Shown: positions 12,073 through 21,975 of the stretch, one piece after another
Position numbering within the stretch: the first letter of the stretch is position 1
Layout: every line of letters begins with the position of its first letter
Source of the DNA: Butyriboletus loyo
Lineage: Eukaryota; Basidiomycota; Agaricomycetes; Boletales; Boletaceae
Direction of reading: 5' to 3'
Assembly (NCBI GenBank): GCA_038093515.1
Contig: JBBPSI010000023.1
Span: 62,001-126,000 of the forward strand
DNA length: 64,000 bases
The notes under the pieces: model-generated
Told to the model about the DNA's origin: nothing
Seen by the model: only the letters and a program-made list of their open reading frames with translations
Database searches by the model: none
Translations under genes and position numbers: made by a program

Positions 12073-12292
12073 GGTGGAACTTGGAGAGTGGCAGGAATGA
12101 TACTGCGCAATTTGTACGCAACGATGGACAGTGTCTTACCACGTACGCAGCAAGATGAAGCAAATACCTAGACATGACAAACATGTACAAATAATTTCTC
12201 TGCCAGCACGTGATTCCTCTACACACGCGCTCGTCGACGCCGACGACGACAAGGACATTCTTGACAGACAGACAGACGTCGAGCAACCATCA
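12073..12292. promoter_or_regulatory. Short divergent promoter between ORM1 and Virilizer homologue
   Basis: 220 bp lies between the two start codons and must serve both. No canonical TATA box is obvious. Both genes are likely constitutively expressed, but this is inferred from their roles, not from motifs. Confidence 0.5.
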
Positions 12293-15200
12293 ATGTTGCT
12301 GCAATGGTGTATCTTGAAACCGCTAGGACCTTCCAACTTGGCTGCCATACGGTTTTCATCCCCATGTAGGGTCCAAGCTGTCAAGATATTTCCGACAGGC
12401 GCGAAACCGTTTGCAAACTGCCCGGATATTGTCGCGTGCGTCTCTAAGTAGACGTGTTACATCGATACTGATGCACTATGCAGACGTACCGAACCGGATT
12501 CGTTCTTCATCGACGTTTACTTCAACGCTCACCCTGTGCCAGGTTCGCAAGATGGGAAGCCCAAGCTCAAGGCACCCAATGCGCTCATCCCGACCGTAAT
12601 CGCATACTCGGGTGGGCAGACTGAGTTTGTGATTGGCATGGGTACTGATGCACGTGTTTATCCTCTCGTCTTCGTTCGCCTCGAGCCTGACCACCATGTT
12701 TAGTTTGGAACGCGGCTGATGATCGTACGTGGGGACTTTGAAAGTGTGTCTATGGCCATATACGGAGAAGTCGTCACGGACGCGGTTGCGCCTGTGACAT
12801 CCTACACGCCAGGATTACCACAGCTTCCTGAACCTGTCTCCATTTCACCTGCGCTTGATCTCGCCAACGCTTCTGATCCGACGTGTCTGGCGAGACAACT
12901 CCTTGCATTGATCCCAGACCCCCCCTCACTCAACCTTGTCATCCGTCTGATGTTCTGTTTGAAACTACCCAACGACGACTGGGATCTCCCTGAATTTCCT
13001 CATCTATACTCCGACTTGAATGAGGAGGACATGGATATCGATCTAGACTCGGCGTTTCGCTGTCTGAGCCGTCCGGTAGCCGAGAATGTTTCTGTCGAGT
13101 CTCTACAGCGGTTTGCAGAGAAGATTGCAGATGCAATCGGTCCAATGGTCTGGAATGACCTTTTCTATGGATATTTTTCCAGGCTGACGATCTCGCGGCA
13201 AGTAGGACAACACTCAGGCTTATCTCGTGTCCGGAATACTATGCCGTTGTGCTTCACAAAACCCCCATTTCGCACAAGCGCTTATGGTGTGTCCTTTACA
13301 GGAAACAGTATCTGTGCGCTGATCCTTGTTCCAGCAATCAATCGACTTGAGAAACGTGTTTGACGTTTCTAACCTGAATGACGATGACACGATATTTACC
13401 TTGTTGGATGCATCAACAAACCCTGACATTGCAGAGCTGCTCAACGTTGACTGGTTTAAGGACATACTCCGATCTGTGGAGTCGTTACCCACAGCCAGAC
13501 GAGAAGTTAAGAAAGGTGTTCGACGGTTGACAGCTCGACTACGGCATTGGCAAGTATTTGAAGACGCCTTGTCGAACCCGGAGGGCAACTTTGTGGATGC
13601 TTGCCGGTTTCTAAAGGAAGTAGGAAGCGAAGAAAGATCCTTTGGTATATGGTTGAGTTGCATGACAATGCACGGAGATCTCTGGACGAGCCTTCAGGAT
13701 GGTCCACCGCGCGGCGATGGCCCGTTTGCATCGTTTTTGGACCCACCATTGACAGCAATATCCCATGGCGATTTCCTTGCTTTTGTCAAAGCTTACATTG
13801 GTGTCGCATCTGTTCTAGCGGTCTACGCTTGGTCAGACAGTCTTCCAAATGACCACTGTCGAGAACGTACGTTGGGAGTGTTGAGATTATGGCAAGACGT
13901 TCCAGGCTACCGTGAAGTATATTCTCTCGCGAAATTTCCTAGGATGTGTCTGACCATAGCGTCGCAGATAGTCAATCATCTTCTCTTGCTCCGTCAAATG
14001 ACTTTCCGACTGGAATGCATGACGATAGACAACGACCCCCCCGCGCAATCGGGCACTCATGCAGAAAATATCATATTGAATCTCGTCAACGAACCTCGAT
14101 GTTACCTCAGTTCAGACTTCGTCAAGTGCTTACGGTCTTGGCAACCGTTCTCCCTGACCTATATCAGCGAAGAGGAGCGTATTACGTTACACAGGGCAGC
14201 TACGATAGCTGACGATGGACTATTTCATGCGATCGAGGAACTTGTCCGGACGGATTCCCCGCGATTCGACTTGGGCCGAATACGTGGATTGAGAGTCGCC
14301 GTCGCCGTCATCCTTCATGAACTCGAGGAAGGCGAAGCTGGGGACTGGAATGTTCTCGATACGGCATGGAGAGGAGGGATGCAGGGGATGGTTTTCCACG
14401 TCATAGATATGGCATCCTCCGTCAGCCAGGAACTCAAGACCCTGTGTTCTCTCAACATGACACAACCGCGAGAGGCAGGAATTGTGGAGCAACTGCTATT
14501 ACTCGCTGACGAACTGTTTCCTCTCGTTATCCACCTCGAGCCACTTTCGGTCACCACCAGTCGGTCCATGCGCTGCGCTATCGCGGCGATAGCGGATATC
14601 TTCACCTGTGCCGACTTGGTTTTGTCACAAACACCGGTCCCCCCTTCGTTAGTGATGACCGGAAAGCGCGTCCGACAGACCTGCGTGGCTGTTCTTTGCC
14701 AACTCTCCGAGTTGCGGGGGGCGGACTCCCCAAAGCGGGGACCTGCACTCTTTCTTCGAACGCTCTTCGAGCACGGCCTCAAAGTGGATAATACCGATCC
14801 AGCCCATCGCGTTCGGCAAGTATACAACCTCGTTGACTGTCTCATCCCTGATGCTGCTCCGGAAGCAGCACAATCCAACTCAAGATGGGTGCTATCTGTT
14901 ATACCTCTTATTCTCGCCGACCTGGGCACATTTTTCCGCGCCCTAGACGTCGATACCAAACTCCGTTTCCTCGATCGACTCGCTTCCCTAGATGATGGAA
15001 CTCTCGATGTCAGCGAGTGGCTGTTGGCAGAAGAATTTAAGCACGTGGCCAGTGTTGCTAGGCTTCTCGGAGGTATGCGCGGCCCGCATCATACTGTCGC
15101 GCAGTATGAAGTCAACGTCTGCCTTCAGCTTATTGCCAGGGTCATGGATAAGTCATCTGAGCGCTCGACTATGTGCATGGCTACGATCTGCACGATGCCC

Positions 15201-16230
15201 GAGGCAAGCCATGCACTCACGGACACCATCACTTCCCTGTTGAGTGCCCGCCTGCATTCCACGTACCTCGCACAAATCACCCAGGCTTTCGCGTCTTCTC
15301 CCTCGGCCACCGATCCGACCCTCAAATTTGCAGTCGCCCTCACACTGATCCGTGGGGTCTCCGTAGCAGAACTAGGCATCGGTATCGGTAAGACGTTCGA
15401 CACTGTCCGAACCATGCTCTCTACTGTCAGCGATGCAGAGCTCGCTCTAGATCGGCTCTTATGGGAATTCGGGCATTGCCTCTCTTCAATCGCAGGATCC
15501 GGGAATAGCTTCGATTCGCTGGACGTCCAAAGTGTCGTCCGAGCGCTTGACTGGCTCCGTGACAAGCTCCCAGGTCCATCCGACCTTCCCGGACTCTCCT
15601 GGGACAAGTGGGACAACCTCTGCGAGGTGTTTCAAAACGGGGTGTTGCCGGACATGTACCCCGCCTTGAAAGCCATCAAGGGAAAATTGACGCCGCTCCC
15701 TGATTCGTCGATTCCGACGACATTGATCCCGGACGCACGCGTGCGCCCACTCGCGCTGCCTCTTCAAGCGCTCGAGGAGGTATTGCAGCCGCCTGCGTCA
15801 GCGCCGCGTACGCCGACACGGAAACAGAGGACCCTCCCTCCTGGACGAGATCGGGACGTGTTGGGATTGGTGGCACTCTCGCCACCGACGGCGTTGTTGA
15901 GGTCACCGGCAATCTCGGGGCTTTCAAAGATGTACACAAGGAATGATTTTAGGGAGTTGAGGCAGACACCTTCAGCGAGGCAGAATACGAGTCGGATGCC
16001 AAGTTTGCATGTAGATGTGAGTTGCCTCTTTTTTTTCTTCTCTTTTCTGCGTTTTGTGGGACGACGAGACTGAATGGGTTTGTATGCTCTCTTGTTGACG
16101 CCAGGAATTCGAGTTTGGTGCGGTGACGTCGTCGCCTCTCGTTCAGCCCCAGTCCATTTCAGTACCAATCGACCCCAATGCCATGGGAGTGCAGCCGTTT
16201 GGTCTCGGAGCACCGTTCAGCATGAGCTAA
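12293..16230 (+). CDS. Virilizer (VIRMA) homologue, m6A methyltransferase complex subunit
   Basis: Model: exons 12293-12435, 12484-12655, 12704-13201, 13335-16016, 16105-16230; 3621 nt, 1206 aa. The first ~150 residues match the Virilizer N-terminal domain: RFSSPCRVQAVKIFPTGAKP, TEPDSFFIDVYFN, and TRLMIVRGDFESVSMAIYGE, the characteristic end of that domain. The rest is a long, largely helical region, as in other Virilizer proteins, ending in a proline/serine-rich tail. In animals and plants Virilizer is the scaffold of the METTL3-METTL14-WTAP m6A writer complex in the nucleus. Two joins are weak. The donor at 12656 is GTTTAT. Around 13140-13334 two frames both look coding (see findings), so the exon 3/4 junction may be wrong or the sequence may carry an indel. 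Family assignment rests on the N-terminal domain. Confidence 0.82.
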
Positions 16231-16606
16231 GGAGTATCCATGAATGAGTTGGGTGACATTAGCATAAGATGTTGTTCCTGGTTCCAACAGCGTACTTGAT
16301 AGATCTAGGGACCGCACTGGGAAGGTTGAGAACGACATTACTGAGGCGGAAGGAGACTTTGGAGATGTAGCTATAGGAGGATTGGCATGTTGCAAAAACG
16401 TTTTTTGAGAGTGTAAATTTTAAATATTTGATCAATAACGAAAGGGCTCGTCGGATAGACAGTCTTACAATCGGAAGGGAAGAAAAGAAAAAATTAGAAA
16501 TTTAAATGTAAGTTACCACTACGCAGTATACGCGTTGCTGACAAAGCCACCGACTCCGTCACAGCACCGCGATTTGGCATCAAAAACGATAGAGAACGAC
16601 GACGAC

Positions 16607-18121
16607 ATGCCCCCGATACCCTCCACCGTCTCGTTTACAGTCCGACGTCCAATATCTGTATCTCGACCCTCTTCGTCTGGCGCAGAATCAGACGGTCCAT
16701 TCAAGGTTCCTGCTCTCCCTCGTCATCTCGCTAGTGCCAGTAACCCTGCGACGGGAAGCCCACTCGCAGGCTCTCTCTGGGCGTTCAGTTCTCGAGAGGG
16801 CTCAGATGACGATGAAGCGAGCGGGATCGTATTTGCCAAAGGCTCCGGCACAGATGACAACAACCACCATACAGATTCGAGCGACGAGGAGAACCTCGTC
16901 GGCAGCTCCAAACAACATGGCGGCCAACGGTGCGTCGTTCGCAATCTTTCATTGAAGTCGACTCACAAAAACGTGTCACGTATGACATGGCGTTCTAGGT
17001 TTCACCAGAAAAAGAAGACAGCGTCTGATGCTGGAGCACCTCTAGTCATCCCCACGAAACCAAACCCTGATTGGCGTGAAGCAGCACGAAGACGCCGCGC
17101 AGCTTGCTCCCGTATCCAACCTCATACTTCCCGCGCCACGCCTTCCTTCGTTCCAGATTCTGCCCTTGCGGCAACGGGCGCAGACGGGAGTGTTGGTGGT
17201 CTCGGAACAAGAGATACCATCAACTCCGGTCCTCAACTATCTGGTCTACAGATCAATAAAAAGATCAAAGTGGAGGCTGAGAAGGACGGTGGTGTGATGA
17301 TGGAGGACGTGTCGGAGCTTTCCGTGGATCAGCCCACAGCCGAGCTCATCGAGGAAACGGAAGACCAAAGCGCGCTTCGTGCAATTCTAGCCGGCGAAGG
17401 CGAACCTATTCCTGTTGTTGAGATCATCCCCGTGCTTCCCCTCTCAGAAACGGATGCACTGAAGCAAGATGTTCAAGATCTACCCGACGTCGCTACAGCA
17501 GTTGACTATGAACGCGTCCCTATATCGGCTTTTGGGGCTGCTATGCTACGGGGTATGGGCTGGACCGACGGAGCTGTCGCCCCTAAATCGGATAAAAGGA
17601 GGAAGAATGGACTTACGGAACTGTACCTGCCACAGGCGCGCAGTGCCCTATTAGGCATTGGCGCGAAGGAACGGGAGCCAGATGATGACGGGAGCGGAAA
17701 GAAGAAGTCCAAGCGTCCAGACATGCGTTACAACCCTGTCGTGAGGAAGGAGAGTGGGAGGGGCGAGAGTACGTCGAGCCGATCAGGTACGGTTTCTAGG
17801 TACAGTTCGCGTTCTCCGCTACAGAAGGAGAGAGAGGATCGTGTGGCAGACCGAGAAAAGAGCGCCCATGATGACCGCGAGTGGAGAAAAGAACGCGATC
17901 GCGATCGCGACGAGGAAAGCAGGAGGAGGACAAAATACTACGATGAGAAAGCCCGTGAGCGGAAGGATCGTAGCGACAGAGACCGGGACAGGGACAGGGA
18001 CAGGGAGGGAGATCGCGCCCGAGGTCGTAGCGATCCCTCCAGAGATAGGGAAAGGGAGGGAAAGGGAAAGCAGTACGATCAACGGGATCACACAAGGGAA
18101 CGTGACAGACGGGACCGATAG
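16607..18121 (+). CDS. SPP2: Pre-mRNA splicing factor Spp2 / G-patch protein
   Basis: Two exons, 16607-16929 and 16999-18121, 481 aa. Spp2 (GPKOW/MOS2 in other eukaryotes) is a G-patch cofactor that recruits and activates the DEAH helicase Prp2 for catalytic activation of the spliceosome. The N-terminus STVSFTVRRP resembles the family start. The G-patch core is VPISAFGAAMLRGMGWTDGA near residues 310-330, with the typical AFGxAMLRGMGW. The C-terminal ~120 residues are an extreme RD/RE/K low-complexity tail (repeats of DRDRDRDR type), like other spliceosomal arginine-rich tails. No ATG precedes 16607 in this frame. The 69-nt intron is a multiple of three and lacks stops, so retention would keep the frame. 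A decayed copy of the middle of this gene lies at 46201-46533. Confidence 0.92.
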   Translation: MPPIPSTVSFTVRRPISVSRPSSSGAESDGPFKVPALPRHLASASNPATGSPLAGSLWAFSSREGSDDDEASGIVFAKGSGTDDNNHHTDSSDEENLVGSSKQHGGQRCVVRNLSLKSTHKNVSRMTWRSRFHQKKKTASDAGAPLVIPTKPNPDWREAARRRRAACSRIQPHTSRATPSFVPDSALAATGADGSVGGLGTRDTINSGPQLSGLQINKKIKVEAEKDGGVMMEDVSELSVDQPTAELIEETEDQSALRAILAGEGEPIPVVEIIPVLPLSETDALKQDVQDLPDVATAVDYERVPISAFGAAMLRGMGWTDGAVAPKSDKRRKNGLTELYLPQARSALLGIGAKEREPDDDGSGKKKSKRPDMRYNPVVRKESGRGESTSSRSGTVSRYSSRSPLQKEREDRVADREKSAHDDREWRKERDRDRDEESRRRTKYYDEKARERKDRSDRDRDRDRDREGDRARGRSDPSRDREREGKGKQYDQRDHTRERDRRDR

Positions 18122-19387
18122 ATGCCAACGCTGGCGACAGGTTTGACGAACTCGACAAGTTTCAACGCTCGTTTGTCGATATCATCATATAATATATACG
18201 CTCTCTTCGAGGTCTCTGTAGGTCCGTACGTAGACTGCGTCGCTGACACTTTACTCAGCAAAGTTCACTAGTCATTCGCCGGAACTGTGCAGGAAGCGAT
18301 CTTTGGCCTCGGGTACAGACGATTGTGAGATCATATCATGATCGTACTGTCAAACATGACCATGGGATTTGATTGGTATTTCATCGCTGTCAATTGTCAA
18401 GTTGGTGCAACAGCTCAACGACAGCCGCAACATGTCCCAGATCGCTTCGATGCCGCCATTCATCGAGAGCTCGACAAGTAGGCAGAGAAAGACAAAATGT
18501 CGAAAACGTTTCGGGCGACGTCTCCGGTCTGAATTCCATTCCCAGCTCCTTGCAGCTGCCATCGAAAACTTCCAACGGTGACTTGGACACATTGAAATAC
18601 CTGATCATAACCTACCCACCGAGAGCTACGTCGTAGATATGCCTGGAAGCGCACGTTGCTCGTCACTCCCCAAGCTACTAATTCTCCGAAACCCCATCAT
18701 CACCGGCACCCGCGAACTAATATCTTCATTTCGGATAGATCTGGCGAGGTCCTTGGATCCAAGTTAGAGGCCAAGTACCGTGGCGCAGCTGTGGATGGCT
18801 TCCTACGAGTATTTTTGTCCAGGAAGCACGAGGGATGAGGTAGGTCATGACTAGATGCTCCAACAGGAAGTGCACCGTTCGCAGCGCAAATTTGGCAGAG
18901 GTCGGTAGTGCCACTTGCCCTACGTTGAATGGAACAATCCAATCGATCAAGATCAAACCATGAGAAAGAAACTGAGGGAGTCAGAAATCCACACAACAAA
19001 TAGCCCCTACCAGTTACTTGGGGAAAAAGGAAATGTTGGGACAGGTCAAGAGAGGGAAACAACGTACATCATCGATATCAGTGTTTCTGGGAGTGTGATC
19101 CACACATGAATATTATTAGTACAAGGAATGCATGGAAGGGTCCATATGATCCATGTGCGAAGGAGATGCCTGAGATGTATTTCATACACATTGACCATAG
19201 CAAATGCAAGGGATATCTAATCTGCATGCAAACGAGCACGTTTGTGTTTTGCCGCTAAACGACAATCATGACCATGCAATGGCACAGTCTAATGATACCA
19301 ACCGTGGGTGCCCCAACTATCTCGACAAGGGACACGAAAGTGAAAGACAGGAATCCAAAGGAAGAGACAAGGGATATGACGAAGAGG
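18122..19387. other. Convergent intergenic region between SPP2 and MDM34 with unexplained ORF pieces
   Basis: 1.27 kb lies between two facing 3' ends. On the plus strand, roughly 18350-18838, pieces in different frames read like coding sequence, for example DTLKYLIITYPP and a stretch near 18715-18830 ending SKLEAKYRGAAVDGFLRVFL. I cannot join them into one frame without stops and do not recognise a family. It may be a small hypothetical gene or a decayed one. The remainder holds 3' UTRs. Confidence 0.35.
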
Positions 19388-21703
19388 CTACGGATGTCGC
19401 CGACGCAGGGTCTCGTACACGTCGTGTGGATACCGGGGCAAAGGTCCTGGCAGAGGCGCATGTGGCGGTGAATCCGGCACATGCAGGTGCTGTTGTCCAT
19501 GCCCACTCGGTGCAGGTTCCCCAACGAGTCTATCACCATCATCCCCCGACCGAAAATACCGGTCAATCTCGGACCGATCGAATTCAGAGGGGGGAACTGG
19601 AGACGGTGCAGACGTGCGGGCTGGATAACTATTGTGTTCTGGATTGGGCGGGGGCTGTGATTTCCCCCCAATGCGATACGTTCGTTTGCGTTTCGCTTTG
19701 ACGGGGCGGCGTTCGGGAGGAGGGCGTAACCCAGATGCGTTGAGCGTCCGCGGGGGACCACTCCGCACGGCGAAATGCTCCAACGAGCGGGTGTAGGGGG
19801 ACAATGTATGATTTGAATAGGTGAGCGTCGACAGCTGGTGCAATGTATTGCTCAAGCTTGGGTGGAGGTCTGCTTCAGACATGGCATGACGCGGTGGGGA
19901 AGAGCCAAAGTGGAACGGGTCTAGGTTGGCGGCGGTGGAAGACGAGACGGAGAGACGCCGGAATGGGAGTGGGGGTGGCTTGTTGATGGACTCGTGGCTA
20001 TGGGAAGAGTGGGGAGGATCGGTTGTAGGTGGCGTTTCGGCGGAATGAACGACGCCGCTGCTGGTGGATCGCGAAATTTGGGTCTCGAGGCTGTCGGGTG
20101 TGATTGGGCGATGCCTTGGGCGAGAACGTGATGGTGTAACGTCATAGGCAGGTTCAGAGCGTGTGCGTTGGCGCTCAGAGGAAGGATATGGGAAGTAGGG
20201 GTTGTAGCTAAAGTTTGCGCGATGGGCGGGGGGTGTCCATGGAGTACCGTATGGAAACAAACTAGCTCGCGAGGGACCGGCTTGCTGTGATGGCGATATA
20301 GGATATCGGACGCTGGGTATATAAGCTGTTGCACTACCGGGGTCAGCGTTCGTTCGGGAGATTTCGGCTGGAGGTTGGATCATTGATTGCGAATGGTACA
20401 CCCGTGGACGAGTGATGGTACCTCCACCGACGGCAGGAATGGCCTCGTACTCAGTGACGGAGTCATCTGGCGCCAGACTTGCGGGTGGCGAATAGTCAAT
20501 TGAGGTGTCCTCCCAGTCTACCACCGAGTATGGTCCTTTATCTCCTTCTCCTTCCTCCTCCTCATCCACTTCCGACGGCTCCTCCGTGAGATCTGCAAGG
20601 CCCTTGTTTTGCTTGAATAGCCGGCCAAAACTCGAGAAAACACTCTTCGTGGGAAGACCGTCTGGACGAAGCCCATATGTTGGGTCAAAGTTCTCGAGCT
20701 CGGGTAACGAACCTGTAGGTTCGGCTGGGGATGGGATAACAGGAGCTGAGGGAATAGGTTGAACACTCTTCAATGTCCTGCGAGCCGAGCTTGCGACAGA
20801 AACTCCAGAGACAGAGTGAACACGTCCATACGAAAATGTGTCCAACGACGGCGCATATATGGAAGACTGTTGCAGCTCAACAAGGCCGGGACCAAATAGA
20901 CTATCAGTCCGATGTGACAGGTCTGGCGCGGAAGCAGTATCAAATGGCCGGCGCGCCACTGGCGGTGGCCGTTTGTCGAGATATGGCGCTTCTACCTTTG
21001 CCTTGACCCATTGCTGACTCAGACGATGAATAATACCCGGCAAATCCTCTCTGAACATTTGACGAAGTTGTCCCTCGATTTCGCGTTGTATGAATTTTTG
21101 GATGACGGCTATAGAGTCGAAGGTGCTGTTGATGTCGACGTTTTGAAGAGGGTCGGTTTTGAATACGAGGGTGATACCCTTTTGTTTGGAGACGACGAGG
21201 ACGACGTATGAGTTGAGCTTGAAGTGGGAGAGACGAAGAAGCATGGGTACAACGAGAGGTTCTCTGGCTGCCAGCATTCCTCTTGAACCAGTCATGAGGT
21301 GTATATCGGGTTGTTTATGATTCAGGGGATTCGCCTTTTTGCACGAAGAGTCGTTAAAGGTTCCCGGAATGCACACAAGGCAGCTAATCATTCGCACCTG
21401 CACTTTAGTTTTGAGGACCAGATGAGCGTCGCCGGCGTACGTCAGACGAAATATACCTCGAAATTGATCCGTGGTGAGATCCCCAACGTCGCGAATTTCC
21501 AGTTCAGGAGGCTAATTGATGGTGAGTACGGTGAATAGGCTCAAGGAGAGGCGTACCTGTGTGCCCATCTCCAACTCGACGACCTCGATCTTGTCTGCAA
21601 TCACGGGTGGTTTGTTTCCCTTGTTGAGTGCATTGTTGAGCATTTGGATCGCATCGGTGTGGAACTGGTCTGAAAAGCGGGGCCATTGGAAGGTGAACGA
21701 CAT
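19388..21703 (-). CDS. MDM34: ERMES complex subunit Mdm34 (SMP domain)
   Basis: Three exons, 21703-21557, 21511-21398 and 21334-19388; 2208 nt, 735 aa. Mdm34 is the outer-mitochondrial-membrane component of the ER-mitochondria encounter structure, with Mmm1, Mdm10 and Mdm12, and its SMP domain carries lipids. The first ~215 residues are that domain: the start MSFTFQWPRFSDQFH with NNALNKGNKPPVIADKI, PPELEIRDVGDLTTDQFRGI, LTYAGDAHLVLKTKVQANPL, and the end FIQREIEGQLRQMFREDLPG. The C-terminal ~500 residues are proline/serine-rich and apparently disordered, with a basic patch KAKRKRTYRIGGK that is also a conserved block in fungal Mdm34. The gene is divergent from the Usp1-domain gene (272 bp) and convergent with SPP2. 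Confidence 0.96.
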
Positions 21704-21975
21704 GACCGACGTGACGTGGATATCATTCAGTGCAATGGGGTGCGGTGAGAGTGCTGGTCAATAGTCGGGGGGCGTGAACATCGTGTCGGGTCGGTGAGAA
21801 CGAACGTCAGTCGGACGGCGGCGGCACTGTCGTAATAAAGTTCCGAGCAAAGCTAATTGGGCGAACAGCCGAAGTCCGGACACATAAACGAAAGCGACTC
21901 TAATCCGAATTACCATCTTCGTCGTTACTAGCAACGACAACATTTAATGTCACAGCTGGCGACGTCGAACAATCG
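21704..21975. promoter_or_regulatory. Divergent promoter between MDM34 and Usp1-domain gene
   Basis: 272 bp between opposite start codons. Purine/GC-rich with no evident TATA box. No repeat or operator stands out. Confidence 0.45.

Noticed and set aside
16535..16606. Upstream extension of SPP2 from 16535
   Set aside because: The reading frame there begins with TTG, not ATG; the first ATG is at 16607 and matches the family start STVSFTVRRP closely after it.
16770..18130. Long minus-strand and alternate-frame ORFs inside SPP2 (for example 17796-18158)
   Set aside because: They are shadows of the RD/RE-rich C-terminal tail, whose codon repeats leave other frames open.
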